Positions 45,553 through 61,140 are shown, counted from the stretch's first letter. The stretch: DNA of 64,000 bases from Kosakonia sp. BYX6 (GCF_038449125.1 NZ_CP151800.1:4436406-4500405), one strand, 5' to 3'. Numbers and translations: made by a program. The notes: a model not told the origin generated them from the sequence alone.

Positions 45553-48500
45553 TTACTCGTTGTCTGAGCCACCCAGACCTGCGTTCAGCAGTTCTGCCAG
45601 GCTTGCGCTCGCATCTTCCGCAGTCACCTGCGGTGCTGCTGGCAGTTCGCCAGCGGCGCGACGGCGCATACGATCCTGGTGGTACGCGTAACCGGTACCG
45701 GCCGGGATCAGACGACCCACGATCACGTTCTCTTTCAGGCCGCGCAGTTCATCGCGTTTGCCCGCGACGGCTGCTTCGGTAAGCACACGAGTGGTCTCCT
45801 GGAACGATGCCGCGGAGATGAAGGACTCGGTTGCCAGAGACGCTTTGGTGATACCCAGCAGATCGCGTGCATAAGTTGCAGCGATTTTGCCGTTCGCTTC
45901 GAGGTCGCGATTAGCGATCTTGACGCGAGAGTATTCAACCTGCTCACCTTCCAGGAAGTCGGAACTTCCTGCGTTAGCGATGGTGGCTTTACGCAGCATC
46001 TGACGAACGATAACTTCAATGTGCTTATCGTTGATCTTAACGCCCTGCAGACGGTAAACGTCCTGTACTTCGTTGGTGATATAACGCGTTACCGCGTGTA
46101 CGCCACGAAGACGCAGAATGTCGTGCGGTGCTTCCGGACCGTCGGAAACCACGTCACCACGTTCTACACGTTCACCTTCAAACACGTTGAGCTGACGCCA
46201 TTTCGGAATCATCTCTTCGTACGGATCGCTACCGTCAACCGGCGTGATCACCAGACGGCGTTTCCCTTTGGTTTCTTTACCGAAGGAAATGATGCCGCTG
46301 ATTTCAGCCAGGATTGCCGGCTCTTTCGGACGACGTGCTTCGAACAAGTCCGCAACGCGCGGCAGACCACCGGTAATATCCTTGGTACCGCCGGATTCCT
46401 GCGGAATACGCGCCAGGGTGTCACCGGAGCTGATCTGAACGCCATCTTCCAACTGAACAATCGCTTTACCCGGCAGGAAGTACTGTGCAGGCATATCGGT
46501 GCCTGGGATCAGTACGTCGTTGCCATTGGCGTCAACGATTTTCAGTGCCGGACGCAGGTCTTTACCGCCCGCGGTACGTTCTGCGGAGTCCAGAACCACC
46601 AGCGAAGACAGACCGGTCAGTTCGTCGGTCTGACGAGTAATCGTCTGACCATCGATCATGTCCGTGAAGCGGATGAAACCAGCCACTTCAGTGATAACCG
46701 GCATGGTGTGCGGATCCCAGTTTGCAACGGTTTCACCGCCGGCAACCTGCTCGCCATCACCCTTCGCCATTACCGCACCGTAAGGCACTTTATAGCTTTC
46801 TTTGGTACGACCGAATTCGTCGATCAGTTTCAGCTCAGTGTTACGGGAGGTGACAACCAGTTTACCGCTGGAGTTAACAACCGACTTCGCATTGCTCAGA
46901 CGGATGCTACCTTTGTTTTTCACCTGGATGCTGGATTCAGCAGCCGCACGAGATGCCGCACCACCGATGTGGAACGTACGCATCGTCAGCTGTGTACCCG
47001 GTTCACCGATGGACTGTGCCGCGATAACGCCGATGGCTTCACCTTTGTTGATGATGTGGCCACGCGCCAGGTCACGACCGTAGCAGTGGGCACACACACC
47101 AAAGTCGGTGTCACAAGATACAACGGAACGCACTTTGACGGAGTCAACAGAGTTCGCTTCCAGCAGGTCACACCACTGTTCGTGCAGCAGCGTGTTGCGC
47201 GGAACCAGAATATCTGCGGTGCCCGGCTTCAGAATGTCTTCAGCAGTCACACGACCCAGAACGCGATCGCGCAGCGGCTCTTTAACATCGCCACCTTCGA
47301 TAACCGGCGTCATGGTGATCCCTTCGAGGGTGCCACAATCGTCTTCGGTGACAACCAGATCCTGCGCCACGTCTACCAGACGACGCGTCAGGTAACCGGA
47401 GTTCGCCGTTTTCAGTGCGGTATCCGCCAGACCTTTACGCGCACCGTGCGTGGAGATGAAGTACTGGAGTACGTTCAGACCTTCACGGAAGTTCGCGGTG
47501 ATCGGCGTTTCGATGATGGAGCCATCCGGCTTCGCCATCAGACCACGCATACCCGCAAGCTGACGAATCTGGGCTGCGGAACCACGCGCACCGGAGTCGG
47601 CCATCATGTAGATGCTGTTAAAGGAAACCTGCTGCTCTTCAACGCCGTCACGGTTAATAACGGTTTCAGTTTGCAGGTTGTCCATCATCGCTTTGGATAC
47701 GCGATCGTTCGCCGCGGCCCAAATATCGATAACTTTGTTATAGCGTTCGCCAGCGGTTACCAGACCAGACTGGAACTGCTCCTGAATCTCAGCAACTTCA
47801 GCTTCCGCTTCGCTGATGATCTCGTGTTTCTTCTCCGGGATGACCATGTCATCAATACCCACGGATGCACCTGAACGCGCTGCATAAGCAAAGCCGGTGT
47901 ACATCGTCTGGTCCGCGAAGATAACGGTCGGTTTCAGGCCCAGAATGCGGTAACAGGTGTTCAGCATTTTGGAGATTGCTTTCTTGCCCAGCGCCTGGTT
48001 GACGATGGAGAAAGGCAGACCTTTCGGAACGATCATCCACAGAATGGCACGGCCAACGGTCGTGTCTTTCAGGCTGGTGTTCGCTACGAACTCGCCGTTA
48101 GCGTCTTTTTCATATTCGGTGATACGCACTTTAACGCGCGCATGCAGAGAGGCCAGGCCAGCGCGATAAATACGCTCAGCTTCTTTCGGGCCAGTCAGCA
48201 CCATGCCTTCGCCTTTGGCGTTAACACAGTCACGGGTCATGTAGTACAGACCCAGTACCACGTCCTGAGACGGAACGATGATTGGTTCGCCGTTCGCCGG
48301 AGACAGGATGTTGTTGGTAGACATCATCAACGCACGCGCTTCCAGCTGGGCTTCCAGCGTCAGCGGTACGTGAACTGCCATCTGGTCACCATCGAAGTCG
48401 GCGTTATAGGCCGCACAAACCAGCGGGTGCAGCTGGATTGCTTTACCTTCGATCAGAACCGGTTCAAACGCCTGGATACCCAAACGGTGCAGGGTTGGTG

Positions 48501-49776
48501 CACGGTTCAGCAGTACCGGGTGTTCGCGGATAACTTCGTCCAGGATATCCCAAACGACAGCTTCTTCGCGCTCAACCATTTTCTTCGCGGCTTTGATGGT
48601 GGTGGCGAGGCCACGCAGTTCCAGCTTGCCGTAAATGAACGGTTTGAACAGTTCCAGTGCCATTTTCTTCGGCAGGCCGCACTGATGCAGACGCAGGTAT
48701 GGACCTACGGTGATGACGGAACGACCGGAGTAGTCAACACGCTTACCGAGCAGGTTCTGACGGAAACGACCCTGTTTACCTTTGATCATATCGGCCAAAG
48801 ATTTCAGCGGACGTTTGTTGGAACCGGTGATCGCACGACCGCGACGGCCGTTATCCAGCAGGGCGTCAACCGCTTCCTGCAGCATACGTTTTTCGTTGCG
48901 TACGATGATGTCCGGCGCCGCCAGGTCCAGCAGGCGTTTCAGACGGTTGTTACGGTTGATCACGCGACGATACAGATCGTTCAGATCCGACGTTGCGAAA
49001 CGACCACCGTCCAGCGGAACCAGCGGACGCAGGTCCGGCGGCAGCACTGGCAGAACGGTCAGGATCATCCACTCCGGTTTGTTACCAGACTGTACGAAGG
49101 CTTCCAGCAGTTTGATACGCTTGGTCAGCTTCTTACGTTTGGTTTCGGAGTTGGTTTCGTTCAGCTCTTCGCGCAGCTGTTCGCATTCCTGGTCCAGATC
49201 CATGCTTTTCAGCAGGGCCTGGATCGCTTCTGCGCCCATTTTCGCGTCGAATTCATCACCGAACTCTTCCAGCGCGTCCAGGTACTGTTCTTCGGTCAGG
49301 ATCTGGTTACGTTCCAGATTGGTCATACCGCCTTCGATAACCACATAGGATTCGAAGTACAGAACACGTTCGATATCGCGCAGCGGCATATCCAGCAGCA
49401 GGCCGATACGGGACGGCAGAGATTTCAGGAACCAAATGTGCGCGGTCGGAGATGCCAGTTCGATGTGGCCCATGCGCTCACGACGCACTTTAGTCTGGGT
49501 CACTTCAACGCCGCACTTCTCACAAATCACACCGCGGTGTTTCAGGCGCTTGTACTTACCGCACAGGCACTCGTAGTCTTTTACTGGCCCGAAAATACGC
49601 GCACAGAAAAGGCCGTCACGTTCAGGTTTGAACGTACGGTAGTTGATGGTTTCCGGCTTTTTAACTTCACCAAAAGACCATGAACGGATCATGTCTGGCG
49701 AAGCCAGAGCAATTTTGATCGCATCAAACTCTTCGGTTTTAGTTTGCGCTTTCAGAAACTTTAATAAGTCTTTCAC
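45553..49776 (-). CDS. rpoC: RNA polymerase beta' subunit RpoC
   Basis: A 1407-residue subunit, E. coli length, starting at GTG as in E. coli. The N-terminal zinc site ([20 protein letters not shown]), the catalytic Mg motif NADFDGDQM, the second zinc site in the [15 protein letters not shown] region and the trigger-loop/bridge-helix region [19 protein letters not shown] are intact. It is 76 nt downstream of rpoB and ends at a strong terminator. Confidence 0.99.
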   Translation of the reverse strand: MKDLLKFLKAQTKTEEFDAIKIALASPDMIRSWSFGEVKKPETINYRTFKPERDGLFCARIFGPVKDYECLCGKYKRLKHRGVICEKCGVEVTQTKVRRERMGHIELASPTAHIWFLKSLPSRIGLLLDMPLRDIERVLYFESYVVIEGGMTNLERNQILTEEQYLDALEEFGDEFDAKMGAEAIQALLKSMDLDQECEQLREELNETNSETKRKKLTKRIKLLEAFVQSGNKPEWMILTVLPVLPPDLRPLVPLDGGRFATSDLNDLYRRVINRNNRLKRLLDLAAPDIIVRNEKRMLQEAVDALLDNGRRGRAITGSNKRPLKSLADMIKGKQGRFRQNLLGKRVDYSGRSVITVGPYLRLHQCGLPKKMALELFKPFIYGKLELRGLATTIKAAKKMVEREEAVVWDILDEVIREHPVLLNRAPTLHRLGIQAFEPVLIEGKAIQLHPLVCAAYNADFDGDQMAVHVPLTLEAQLEARALMMSTNNILSPANGEPIIVPSQDVVLGLYYMTRDCVNAKGEGMVLTGPKEAERIYRAGLASLHARVKVRITEYEKDANGEFVANTSLKDTTVGRAILWMIVPKGLPFSIVNQALGKKAISKMLNTCYRILGLKPTVIFADQTMYTGFAYAARSGASVGIDDMVIPEKKHEIISEAEAEVAEIQEQFQSGLVTAGERYNKVIDIWAAANDRVSKAMMDNLQTETVINRDGVEEQQVSFNSIYMMADSGARGSAAQIRQLAGMRGLMAKPDGSIIETPITANFREGLNVLQYFISTHGARKGLADTALKTANSGYLTRRLVDVAQDLVVTEDDCGTLEGITMTPVIEGGDVKEPLRDRVLGRVTAEDILKPGTADILVPRNTLLHEQWCDLLEANSVDSVKVRSVVSCDTDFGVCAHCYGRDLARGHIINKGEAIGVIAAQSIGEPGTQLTMRTFHIGGAASRAAAESSIQVKNKGSIRLSNAKSVVNSSGKLVVTSRNTELKLIDEFGRTKESYKVPYGAVMAKGDGEQVAGGETVANWDPHTMPVITEVAGFIRFTDMIDGQTITRQTDELTGLSSLVVLDSAERTAGGKDLRPALKIVDANGNDVLIPGTDMPAQYFLPGKAIVQLEDGVQISSGDTLARIPQESGGTKDITGGLPRVADLFEARRPKEPAILAEISGIISFGKETKGKRRLVITPVDGSDPYEEMIPKWRQLNVFEGERVERGDVVSDGPEAPHDILRLRGVHAVTRYITNEVQDVYRLQGVKINDKHIEVIVRQMLRKATIANAGSSDFLEGEQVEYSRVKIANRDLEANGKIAATYARDLLGITKASLATESFISAASFQETTRVLTEAAVAGKRDELRGLKENVIVGRLIPAGTGYAYHQDRMRRRAAGELPAAPQVTAEDASASLAELLNAGLGGSDNE

Positions 49777-49852
49777 GGATTTGCTCCCGTCGGAGTTAGC
49801 ACAATCTGGTGTCGGGAGTTACCCCGACACCAGTGACCTGTTTGAGCGAGAG

Positions 49853-52800
49853 TTACTCGTCTTCCAGCTCGATGTTGATACCCAGCGAACGAATCTCTTT
49901 CAACAGTACGTTGAAGGACTCTGGCATACCCGGTTCCATCTGATGATTGCCGTCCACGATGTTTTTATACATCTTGGTACGACCGTTCACGTCATCAGAC
50001 TTAACGGTAAGCATTTCCTGCAGGGTGTATGCCGCGCCGTATGCTTCCAGCGCCCACACTTCCATCTCCCCGAAGCGCTGACCACCGAACTGCGCCTTAC
50101 CACCCAGCGGCTGCTGAGTAACCAGGCTGTAAGAACCGGTGGAACGCGCATGCATCTTGTCATCAACCAGGTGGTTCAGTTTCAGCATGTACATGTAGCC
50201 AACGGTAACCTGGCGCTCGAATTGCTCACCGGTACGACCGTCGAACAGCGTGATCTGACCGGAAGTCGGCAGGCCACCCAGCTGTAACAGTTCCTTGATT
50301 TCAGACTCTTTCGCACCGTCGAATACCGGCGTTGCGATCGGCATGCCTTTGCGCAGGTTTTCTGCCAGACGCAGAACTTCCTCATCGCTGAAGGTGCTCA
50401 GGTCGACTTTCTGACGAACGTCAGCACCCAGATCGTACGCACGCTGGATGAACTCGCGCAGTTTCGCGACTTCTTGCTGCTGTTTCAGCATGGCGTTGAT
50501 CTTATCGCCAATACCTTTCGCAGCCATACCCAGGTGGGTTTCGAGGATCTGACCGATGTTCATACGAGACGGTACGCCCAGCGGGTTCAGTACGATGTCT
50601 ACCGGCGTGCCGTTTTCATCGTAAGGCATATCTTCGATCGGGTTGATCTTAGAAATAACACCCTTGTTACCGTGACGACCTGCCATTTTGTCACCCGGCT
50701 GGATCTGACGTTTAACGGCCAGATAAACCTTAACAATCTTCAGCACGCCCGGTGCCAGATCGTCGCCTTGAGTGATTTTGCGGCGTTTCGCTTCGAGTTT
50801 TTTCTCGAACTCGTGTTTCAGTTCGTCATACTGCTCAGCCAGCTGTTCCAGCTGATTTTGTTTCGCTTCGTCGGTCAGGCCGAGTTCCAGCCAGCGGTCG
50901 CGCGGTAGTTTGTCGAGCTTGTCAGCTTCAACGCCACCGGAAACCAGCACGGTATGGATACGGCTAAACAGGCCAGCTTCGAGGATCTGCAATTCTTCAG
51001 ACAGGTCTTTCTTCGCCTGCTTCAGCTGCATCTCTTCGATTTCCAGCGCACGTTTGTCTTTTTCCACGCCATCGCGGGTGAAGACCTGAACGTCGATAAC
51101 AGTACCGGAAACACCGTTTGGTACGCGCAGAGAAGAGTCTTTAACGTCAGACGCTTTCTCACCGAAGATCGCGCGCAGCAGTTTCTCTTCTGGTGTCAGC
51201 TGGGTTTCACCTTTCGGCGTTACCTTACCAACCAAAATGTCGCCGCCGGTCACTTCTGCACCGATGTAAACGATACCGGATTCATCCAGTTTGGAGAGCG
51301 CAGCTTCACCCACGTTCGGGATGTCGGCAGTGATCTCTTCCGGCCCCAGTTTGGTGTCACGGGACACACAAGCCAGTTCCTGGATGTGAATAGTGGTGAA
51401 ACGATCTTCCTGAACCACACGTTCGGAGACGAGAATGGAGTCTTCGAAGTTGTAACCGTTCCACGGCATGAACGCTACGCGCATGTTCTGACCGAGCGCC
51501 AGTTCACCGAGGTCGGTGGACGGACCGTCTGCCAGCACGTCGCCGCGCTCAATTGGCTCACCCAGATACACACACGGCATCTGGTTGATGCAGGTGTTCT
51601 GGTTAGAACGGGTGTATTTGGTCAGGTTATAAATGTCGATACCTGCTTCGCCCGGGTACATCTCGTCTTCGTTAACTTTGATAACGATACGGGAGGCATC
51701 CACGTACTGAACGGTACCGCCACGTTTAGCAACGGCGGTTACACCGGAGTCAACGGCAACAGCTCGTTCCATACCGGTACCAACCAGCGGCTTATCAGCG
51801 CGCAGAGTCGGAACCGCCTGACGTTGCATGTTCGCACCCATCAATGCACGGTTGGCGTCATCGTGTTCCAGGAACGGGATCAGGGACGCACCGACGGAAA
51901 CCACCTGCTGGGTGGAAACGTCCATGTAGTCAACCTGGTCTGCGCTGAACAGGCTGGATTCGCCTTTGCTGCGGCAGGTCACCAGATCTTCTGCAAAACG
52001 ACCTTCATCCGTCAGGTTGGTGTTCGCCTGAGCGATAACGTAGTTACCTTCTTCAATTGCAGAAAGGTAATGGATCTCGTCAGTCACCACGCCGTCAGTG
52101 ACTTTACGGTACGGCGTTTCGAGGAAGCCGTATTCGTTAGTCTGTGCGTACACGGACAGGGAGTTGATCAGACCGATGTTCGGACCTTCAGGCGTTTCGA
52201 TCGGACATACACGACCGTAGTGGGTCGGGTGAACGTCTCGAACTTCAAAGCCTGCACGCTCACGGGTCAGACCGCCTGGGCCGAGTGCGGAGATACGACG
52301 TTTGTGCGTAATCTCAGACAGCGGGTTGTTCTGATCCATAAACTGAGACAGCTGGCTGGAACCGAAGAACTCTTTCACTGCGGCAGAGATTGGCTTGGCG
52401 TTGATCATGTCCTGCGGCATCAGGGTATCCAGATCGCCCAGAGACAGGCGCTCTTTCACCGCACGTTCTACACGCACCAGGCCAACGCGGAATTGGTTTT
52501 CCGCCATTTCGCCAACGGAACGGATACGACGGTTGCCGAGGTGGTCGATATCATCCACTTCACCGATGCCGTTACGGATACCGATGAGCTTTTTCATCAC
52601 TTCGATGATGTCTTCTTTGCTCAGGATACCGGAACCTTCGATGCTGTCGCGCAGCAGAGAACGGTTGAACTTCATACGACCAACCGCAGACAGATCGTAG
52701 CGGTCTTCGGAGAAGAACAAGTTCTCGAACAGGCTTTCAGCCGCTTCGCGAGTCGGCGGCTCACCAGGGCGCATCATGCGGTAGATTTCTACCAGCGCGC

Positions 52801-53881
52801 TCAGGCGATCGTTGGTCGGGTCGACACGTACAGTTTCAGAAATGTACGGACCGTGGTCCAGATCGTTGGTGAACAGAGTTTCGATACGTTTGTGACCAGA
52901 TTGGCTCAGCTTAGCCAGCAGATCGAGCGACAGCTCCATGTTTGCCGGGCAGATCAGTTCGCCAGTGGATTCGTCAACGTAGTCTTTAGAGGCAACTTTG
53001 CCTGCGATGTACTCAACCGGGACTTCGATATGTTGGATTTCGTCTTTTTCCAGCTGACGAATATGGCGCGCAGTGATGCGACGGCCTTTCTCAACATACA
53101 TTTTGCCGTTCGCTTCGATATCGAAAGACGCGGTTTCACCACGCAGGCGTTCCGGCACCAGTTCCATCTGCAGCTTGTTGTCGCGGATTTCAAAGGCAAC
53201 TTTTTCAAAGAACAGGTCAAGGATCTGCTCAGTGGTGTAGTTCAGCGCGCGCAGAATAATGGTAGCTGGCAGCTTACGACGACGGTCGATACGAACGAAC
53301 AGGTTGTCTTTCGGATCGAATTCAAAGTCCAGCCATGACCCACGGTAAGGAATAATACGTGCGTTATAAAGCACCTTACCAGATGAGTGGGTTTTACCCT
53401 TGTCGCTGTCAAAGAAGACACCAGGGCTACGGTGCAGCTGAGAAACGATAACACGCTCAGTACCGTTGATAACAAAGGTACCGTTGTCGGTCATGAGCGG
53501 AATTTCGCCCATGTAGACTTCTTGTTCTTTAATGTCTTTAACGGTGCCTTCCGGCGCTTCGCGCTCGTAGATCACCAGACGCAGTTTTACGCGCAGCGGA
53601 GCGGAATACGTTACGCCACGGATCTGACATTCTTTAACATCAAATACGGGTTCGCCAAGACGGTAGCTGACGTATTGCAGTTCCGAATTGCCGCTGTAGC
53701 TTTTAATCGGGAACACGGAGCGGAACGCCGCTTCGAGACCGTACTGGCCTTCAGGATCTTGCTCGATGAACTTCTGGAACGAGTCAAGCTGGATAGAAAG
53801 GAGATATGGAACATCCAGTACTTGTGGACGTTTACCAAAATCCTTACGAATACGTTTTTTCTCGGTATAGGAGTAAACCAT
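49853..53881 (-). CDS. rpoB: RNA polymerase beta subunit RpoB
   Basis: A 1342-residue subunit, E. coli length and start ([16 protein letters not shown]). An open frame continues 34 codons upstream to 53983 but that part is the known leader. The rifampicin-binding cluster reads [20 protein letters not shown] then [12 protein letters not shown], the sensitive wild-type form. A few surface differences from E. coli occur. It is preceded by the attenuator after rplL. Confidence 0.99.
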   Translation of the reverse strand: MVYSYTEKKRIRKDFGKRPQVLDVPYLLSIQLDSFQKFIEQDPEGQYGLEAAFRSVFPIKSYSGNSELQYVSYRLGEPVFDVKECQIRGVTYSAPLRVKLRLVIYEREAPEGTVKDIKEQEVYMGEIPLMTDNGTFVINGTERVIVSQLHRSPGVFFDSDKGKTHSSGKVLYNARIIPYRGSWLDFEFDPKDNLFVRIDRRRKLPATIILRALNYTTEQILDLFFEKVAFEIRDNKLQMELVPERLRGETASFDIEANGKMYVEKGRRITARHIRQLEKDEIQHIEVPVEYIAGKVASKDYVDESTGELICPANMELSLDLLAKLSQSGHKRIETLFTNDLDHGPYISETVRVDPTNDRLSALVEIYRMMRPGEPPTREAAESLFENLFFSEDRYDLSAVGRMKFNRSLLRDSIEGSGILSKEDIIEVMKKLIGIRNGIGEVDDIDHLGNRRIRSVGEMAENQFRVGLVRVERAVKERLSLGDLDTLMPQDMINAKPISAAVKEFFGSSQLSQFMDQNNPLSEITHKRRISALGPGGLTRERAGFEVRDVHPTHYGRVCPIETPEGPNIGLINSLSVYAQTNEYGFLETPYRKVTDGVVTDEIHYLSAIEEGNYVIAQANTNLTDEGRFAEDLVTCRSKGESSLFSADQVDYMDVSTQQVVSVGASLIPFLEHDDANRALMGANMQRQAVPTLRADKPLVGTGMERAVAVDSGVTAVAKRGGTVQYVDASRIVIKVNEDEMYPGEAGIDIYNLTKYTRSNQNTCINQMPCVYLGEPIERGDVLADGPSTDLGELALGQNMRVAFMPWNGYNFEDSILVSERVVQEDRFTTIHIQELACVSRDTKLGPEEITADIPNVGEAALSKLDESGIVYIGAEVTGGDILVGKVTPKGETQLTPEEKLLRAIFGEKASDVKDSSLRVPNGVSGTVIDVQVFTRDGVEKDKRALEIEEMQLKQAKKDLSEELQILEAGLFSRIHTVLVSGGVEADKLDKLPRDRWLELGLTDEAKQNQLEQLAEQYDELKHEFEKKLEAKRRKITQGDDLAPGVLKIVKVYLAVKRQIQPGDKMAGRHGNKGVISKINPIEDMPYDENGTPVDIVLNPLGVPSRMNIGQILETHLGMAAKGIGDKINAMLKQQQEVAKLREFIQRAYDLGADVRQKVDLSTFSDEEVLRLAENLRKGMPIATPVFDGAKESEIKELLQLGGLPTSGQITLFDGRTGEQFERQVTVGYMYMLKLNHLVDDKMHARSTGSYSLVTQQPLGGKAQFGGQRFGEMEVWALEAYGAAYTLQEMLTVKSDDVNGRTKMYKNIVDGNHQMEPGMPESFNVLLKEIRSLGINIELEDE

Positions 53882-54204
53882 AGGGTTCCTCAGCTCGCTG
53901 ACAAGTCGACCCACTCTGTCCATAGAAAAGGACAGTTTATGCAACACTATTTTTTTGACCGGAAAGTGGAGCACTTTCCGCAATGCTTGTTGCTATCACG
54001 CTTAAATCATTTCATTGCGGTTTACACAGAAGAGGCCTTCTGTCGCAGTATATTAAGTCGTCGATAGAAACAAGCATTGTAAAGGCTACTGGCAGTCAAA
54101 CAGTGTGAAACGCTACCGGCACCTTTTACAGCGCAAAAAGGCTGGTGACCAAAAAGTCACCAGCCATCAGCCTAATTCCTCAGGCTGCAACCGGAAGGGT
54201 TGGC
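53882..54204 (-). promoter_or_regulatory. rplL-rpoB intergenic leader
   Basis: About 320 bp between rplL and rpoB without a gene. In E. coli this stretch carries an attenuator that ends most transcripts and an RNase III processing hairpin. The attenuator is clear here at 54135-54165; the RNase III stem was not delineated. Confidence 0.75.
54135..54165 (-). terminator. Attenuator between rplL and rpoB
   Basis: On the minus strand GGCTGGTGAC and GTCACCAGCC form a 10-bp perfect stem followed by TTTTTG. It sets the high ratio of ribosomal protein to polymerase mRNA. Confidence 0.93.
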
Positions 54205-54573
<369 letters not shown>

Positions 54574-54639
54574 TTAAATTGTTCCTGAATATCAGAATAA
54601 GTTTATACGTAAGCGAATGCGTTATAGAGAAAACTGCGA

Positions 54640-55137
54640 TTAAGCAGCTTCTTTCGCATCGCGTACAGCAGCCAGAGTGCGAACCAGTTTGCCAGCAGAG
54701 GCTTCTTTCATGGTTGCCATCAGGCGTGCAATTGCTTCTTCGTATGTCGGCAGGGTTGCCAGGCGATCGATTTGCGATGCCGGGATCAACTCACCTTCAA
54801 AGGCAGCGGCTTTGACCTCAAATTTTGCATTCGCTTTCGCGAAATCTTTGAACAGACGAGCAGCAGCGCCCGGGTGTTCCATAGAATATGCAATCAGGGT
54901 CGGACCAACGAACGCGTCTTTCAGGCACTCAAACTGAGTACCCTCAACAACACGGCGCAGCAGGGTGTTACGAACAACACGCATGTAAACGCCGGCTTCG
55001 CGACCTGCTTTACGCAGTTCGGTCATTTTATCTACGGTAACGCCACGGGAATCCGCAACAACCGCAGACAGCGCGCCTTTGGCTACTTCGCTGACTTCAG
55101 CAACAATCGCTTGTTTGTCTTGAAGATTTAAAGCCAT
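54640..55137 (-). CDS. rplJ: 50S ribosomal protein L10
   Basis: A 165-residue stalk base protein, E. coli length, beginning [17 protein letters not shown]. It anchors L7/L12 dimers through its C-terminal helix and represses its own mRNA in complex with L7/L12. CAGGAG lies before the ATG. Confidence 0.98.
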   Translation of the reverse strand: MALNLQDKQAIVAEVSEVAKGALSAVVADSRGVTVDKMTELRKAGREAGVYMRVVRNTLLRRVVEGTQFECLKDAFVGPTLIAYSMEHPGAAARLFKDFAKANAKFEVKAAAFEGELIPASQIDRLATLPTYEEAIARLMATMKEASAGKLVRTLAAVRDAKEAA

Positions 55138-55436
55138 TAGCTTTGCTCCTGGATGTTTGCCAGGGCTCTTGCCCTGGAACTCACTTCACTCTTCTCAAAG
55201 AAAAGAGCGTCTTAATACGGTGAGCAGAAACAAGCCAAAGAGTACTTAAAAAATATTCTTCAGGTTCTGTCACCGTCTACGCAGGGAATTAAGTTTCTAA
55301 CGAAACACCTGCGGTCTTCGACGGAGGCCTGGATTAGGCCAGGCTCCAACGAACAAATCTGTTTGCTTGCTAACTTTCGCTAGCAAAACGTGGGGGAAGA
55401 TTGTAGACAAATCCACCACCCACGTAAAGGCGAATA
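55138..55436 (-). promoter_or_regulatory. rplA-rplJ gap: L10 promoter and translational operator leader
   Basis: About 300 bp without a gene. TACAAT on the minus strand at 55400-55405 is a plausible -10 for the internal L10 promoter. The rest is a long structured leader containing an AGGCCT-flanked hairpin near 55325-55350, matching the leader that L10-L7/L12 binds in E. coli. Confidence 0.65.
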
Positions 55437-56630
<1,194 letters not shown>

Positions 56631-56659
56631 TTACGGGTACGAGACCCATAAAAACAAAA

Positions 56660-56688
56660 GGCGCGAAATTGTATGTCAATTTCGCGCC
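56660..56688 (-). terminator. nusG terminator overlapping the rplK promoter -35
   Basis: GGCGCGAAATTG and CAATTTCGCGCC are perfect 12-bp complements around a 5-nt loop, followed on the minus strand by TTTTGTTTTT. The same stem contains TTGACA on the minus strand (56674-56679), a perfect -35 for the L11 promoter. One element thus serves as terminator and promoter part. Confidence 0.85.
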
Positions 56689-56714
56689 CTGCGCAACGTT
56701 TGATCGCCGAATAT

Positions 56715-57260
56715 TTAGGCTTTTTCGACCTGGCTGAAATCCAGTTCTACCGGAGTCGCACGACCGAAGATAGAAACAGAAACTTTCAGGCGGGACTTCT
56801 CATAGTCCACTTCTTCAACCACACCGTTAAAGTCGGCGAACGGACCATCGCTAACGCGGACCATTTCACCCGGTTCAAACAGCGTTTTCGGACGCGGCTT
56901 ATCACCCACCTGCTGCAGGCGGTTCATGATCGCATCCACTTCTTTGTCGCTAATTGGTGCCGGACGATCGGAAGTACCACCGATGAAGCCCATTACGCGC
57001 GGAACGCTGCGTACCAGGTGCCAGCTGGCGTCATTCATCACCATCTGCACGAGCACGTAGCCCGGGAAGAATTTGCGTTCGCTTTTGCGACGCTGGCCAC
57101 CACGGATTTCGACCACTTCTTCGGTCGGAACCATGACTTCACCAAACAACTCTTCCATATTGTGTAATTTGATATGCTCACGCAGCGACGTCGCTACGCG
57201 GCCTTCAAAACCGGAAAACGCCTGAACGACGTACCAGCGCTTTTTAGGAGCTTCAGACAT
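56715..57260 (-). CDS. nusG: Transcription elongation/antitermination factor NusG
   Basis: A 181-residue protein, E. coli length. The N-terminal NGN domain ([17 protein letters not shown], residues about 6-115) binds the polymerase clamp. The C-terminal KOW domain ([22 protein letters not shown]) contacts Rho or S10. It follows secE with a 1-nt gap. Confidence 0.98.
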   Translation of the reverse strand: MSEAPKKRWYVVQAFSGFEGRVATSLREHIKLHNMEELFGEVMVPTEEVVEIRGGQRRKSERKFFPGYVLVQMVMNDASWHLVRSVPRVMGFIGGTSDRPAPISDKEVDAIMNRLQQVGDKPRPKTLFEPGEMVRVSDGPFADFNGVVEEVDYEKSRLKVSVSIFGRATPVELDFSQVEKA

Positions 57261-57261
57261 C

Positions 57262-57645
57262 TCAGAACCTCAGGCCAGTGATAAAGGAAACCAGGCGGAC
57301 CAGAATACCATCCAGTCCCCACAGGATCAGTGACATGACTGCGGTTACCGCAGCCACGATCAATGTGGTGTGCAATGTTTCCTGACGAGTGGGCCAAATC
57401 ACTTTACGTACTTCGGTTCTCGCTTCACGGGCAAAAGCAACGGTCGCTTTACCCTTCGTCGTCAACAGCGCGACACCACCTGCTGCAGCAATCAGAATTA
57501 CAACTGCCAGCGCGCGGAGCGGCAGCATCATGTCACGATAAAGATAGTTGCCTACGATAGCCACGAGCAGCAGTACAGCAACAACAACCCACTTCATCGC
57601 TTCCAGGCCGCGCCCGCTCCCTTGAGCTTCGGTATTCGCACTCAT
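57262..57645 (-). CDS. secE: Protein translocase subunit SecE
   Basis: A 127-residue membrane protein, E. coli length, starting [19 protein letters not shown]. It has three transmembrane helices, and the essential region [19 protein letters not shown] lies before the third. It stabilises SecY in the translocon. The start at 57645 equals E. coli; an in-frame ATG at 57660 is less likely. Confidence 0.97.
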   Translation of the reverse strand: MSANTEAQGSGRGLEAMKWVVVAVLLLVAIVGNYLYRDMMLPLRALAVVILIAAAGGVALLTTKGKATVAFAREARTEVRKVIWPTRQETLHTTLIVAAVTAVMSLILWGLDGILVRLVSFITGLRF

Positions 57646-57765
57646 AAACCAACCTGTCACAAGAATTCAGACAAAGATTTTTGCCCCGCATAAGCGAGGC
57701 AACCAAACCGAAATGCTCTGGCGAGTTTCGGACTAACGCCCTCTTCAGAGCCTGTCTCAGCAATG

Positions 57766-57771
57766 ATTATG
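57766..57771 (-). promoter_or_regulatory. Putative secE-nusG promoter -10
   Basis: CATAAT on the minus strand lies between the tufB terminator and secE, where the secE-nusG promoter is expected. The -35 is weak. Confidence 0.4.
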
Positions 57772-57816
57772 ACAAATAAAATCACTGATGAGCCAGGTTC
57801 TGGTTCGAAAGCGTAC

Positions 57817-57843
57817 AAAAAGGGCATCAAATGATGCCCTTTT
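57817..57843 (-). terminator. Rho-independent terminator of tufB
   Basis: On the minus strand AAGGGCATCA and TGATGCCCTT form a perfect stem with a minimal loop followed by a T-run, about 30 nt after the tufB stop. Confidence 0.93.
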
Positions 57844-57873
57844 CTTGCGCATTGCGTCAAATGTTATCAGCGA

Positions 57874-59094
<1,221 letters not shown>

Positions 59095-59172
59095 TCACCA
59101 CATCAACCAGGCAACACGCCCGACTCGTTGAATGCTAAATAACAGAAGAGAAACCAGGGAGGAGAAGTGAAG

Positions 59173-59248
59173 TGGTGCTGATACCCAGAGTCGAACTGGG
59201 GACCTCACCCTTACCAAGGGTGCGCTCTACCAACTGAGCCATATCAGC
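59173..59248 (-). tRNA. thrT: tRNA-Thr (anticodon GGT)
   Basis: A 76-nt cloverleaf starting GCTGATATGGCTCAG and ending in encoded CCA. The anticodon loop CTTGGTAAG gives GGT. Last tRNA before tufB. Confidence 0.97.
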
Positions 59249-59253
59249 ACGTT

Positions 59254-59328
<75 letters not shown>

Positions 59329-59440
59329 ATCCTGAAACTCGGCTACCCAGTGCTTTCTGTATTTTCGGGAGAAGACTCTCTCCCTAAGAGTTGATTCACT
59401 ACTGACACCAACTCAGGTTACGTTTTAGCGTAACCGAAAA

Positions 59441-59525
<85 letters not shown>

Positions 59526-59533
59526 GGACTTGA

Positions 59534-59609
<76 letters not shown>

Positions 59610-59623
59610 ATCAAGTAGCGCGC

Positions 59624-59652
59624 ATTCTAGGGAGACAGAGGAATGGATGCAA
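59624..59652 (-). promoter_or_regulatory. thrU-tufB operon promoter
   Basis: On the minus strand TTGCAT and TAGAAT are 17 bp apart, followed by a GCGCGC discriminator typical of stringently controlled stable-RNA promoters. An A/T-rich tract upstream would suit FIS or an UP element. Confidence 0.85.
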
Positions 59653-60160
59653 CAAAAAAATTGCACAAAATGTTCTATCGCTCACATTTTGCGCGACAAC
59701 CCGAAGAAATGCTGTAATTTCATGCAACACCGTGGAAAAAACCACCATTTATCACTATCCGGTTTTCTTTTCCGAGGCCTTTTACCTCTATGAATTATCG
59801 TTGAGGTATCGCGAAATTTATCTACAAAGATGCAAAAAATTCCAGGGCCGCATAAAAATACTTAATAGCCTCGCCAAGCGCGTGGATTTTGCCTCCAGGC
59901 CGCCTTTGTTATGCATGTGGCATCAGTAAATCAGTGAGTTGCTACAATTGTTGAGTAAAGGGCAGAGCGTGATGCTGGCAACGTAACGCTTCATTCGGAC
60001 GCGATTTTTCATATTATTCGCTGCCATCTGGTGTTAACCTCCTGCCCATTGATCCCACTTATTCAATAACGTCGTGCCATAGCATTATCTAAAGAGACTC
60101 TCTTTCATTGCGCTCATGAATAATGTGCAGTGAATGATAATGGCAGGCAGATAAAAGCTT
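59653..60160. other. Intergenic region between thrU promoter and coaA
   Basis: About 500 bp without a convincing gene. The part near 59655-59760 is A/T-rich (activation region of the tRNA operon). A 65-codon open frame at 59732-59929 starts with GTG, has no ribosome site and no recognised similarity. The coaA promoter must lie in the right part, but no clear hexamers were identified by eye. Confidence 0.6.
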
Positions 60161-61111
60161 ATGAGTAAAAAAGAGCAAACGTTAATGACGCCTTACTTAC
60201 AGTTTAATCGCAGCCAGTGGGCTGCTCTTCGTGATTCCGTTCCGATGACGCTGACCGAGGGCGAAATCGCGAGATTAAAAGGCATTAATGAAGACCTGTC
60301 TTTGGAAGAAGTTGCGGAAATTTATCTTCCACTTTCCCGTTTACTCAATTTCTATATCAGTTCAAACCTGCGCCGTCAGGCCGTGCTTGAACAATTTCTC
60401 GGCACCAATGGGCAGCGCATTCCTTATATCATCAGTATCGCTGGTAGCGTCGCAGTGGGTAAAAGCACCACTGCCCGTGTATTGCAGGCGCTGCTGAGCC
60501 GCTGGCCAGAACATCGCCGCGTTGAACTCATTACCACCGACGGCTTTTTGCACCCCAACCAGGTATTGAAAGATCGCGGGTTAATGAAGAAGAAAGGGTT
60601 CCCACAATCCTACGATATGCATCGTCTCGTGCAGTTCGTATCCGACATTAAATCAGGTGTGACAAATGTGACCGCGCCGGTTTATTCACATCTCATCTAC
60701 GATGTGATCCCAGAGGGTGATAAAACGGTCGCTCAACCGGATATTCTTATTCTCGAAGGACTCAATGTTTTACAGAGTGGTATGGATTATCCTCATGATC
60801 CGCACCACGTTTTTGTTTCGGACTTCGTAGATTTTTCCATTTATGTAGATGCACCTGAAGATCTGTTACAGACCTGGTATATCAATCGCTTCCTGAAATT
60901 CCGTGAAGGGGCGTTTACCAATCCGGATTCTTATTTCCACAATTATGCGAAATTATCAAAAGAAGAAGCGATTGAGATCGCCCAGTCGCTGTGGAAAGAA
61001 ATTAACGGGTTAAATCTTAAAGAAAATATCTTACCCACGCGCGAGCGCGCTAGCCTGATTATGACAAAAAGCGCCAATCATGCAGTTGAGCAAGTGCGCC
61101 TGCGTAAATAA
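60161..61111 (+). CDS. coaA: Pantothenate kinase CoaA (type I)
   Basis: A 316-residue enzyme, E. coli length, phosphorylating pantothenate as the first step of CoA synthesis and inhibited by CoA. The Walker A motif GSVAVGKS is at 95-102 and the TDGFLHPN and SYFHNY regions are conserved. It converges with birA; a shared hairpin lies between them. Confidence 0.98.
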   Translation: MSKKEQTLMTPYLQFNRSQWAALRDSVPMTLTEGEIARLKGINEDLSLEEVAEIYLPLSRLLNFYISSNLRRQAVLEQFLGTNGQRIPYIISIAGSVAVGKSTTARVLQALLSRWPEHRRVELITTDGFLHPNQVLKDRGLMKKKGFPQSYDMHRLVQFVSDIKSGVTNVTAPVYSHLIYDVIPEGDKTVAQPDILILEGLNVLQSGMDYPHDPHHVFVSDFVDFSIYVDAPEDLLQTWYINRFLKFREGAFTNPDSYFHNYAKLSKEEAIEIAQSLWKEINGLNLKENILPTRERASLIMTKSANHAVEQVRLRK

Positions 61112-61116
61112 ACATT

Positions 61117-61140
61117 AAGGGGAGCATCAACGCTCCCCTT
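61117..61140. terminator. Bidirectional hairpin between coaA and birA
   Basis: AAGGGGAGC and GCTCCCCTT form a 9-bp stem with a 6-nt loop in the 33-bp gap between convergent stops, with short T-tracts on both sides. Confidence 0.82.

Noticed and set aside
45679..47874. A 731-codon open frame on the plus strand opposite rpoC
   Set aside because: It is antisense to the highly conserved rpoC gene, has no ribosome site, and its composition follows from rpoC codon bias.
52280..52420. Rifampicin resistance change in rpoB
   Set aside because: The resistance cluster reads as the sensitive wild type.
50954..53338. A 794-codon open frame on the plus strand opposite rpoB
   Set aside because: Same reason: a mirror of rpoB codon usage, rich in Phe, Val, Arg and Gln, with no recognisable domain.
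53882..53983. 34-codon N-terminal extension of RpoB
   Set aside because: The conserved enteric start is at 53881; upstream codons are leader sequence.
59732..59929. A 65-codon open frame upstream of coaA
   Set aside because: GTG start without a Shine-Dalgarno, inside the A/T-rich upstream region of the tRNA operon, no recognised similarity.
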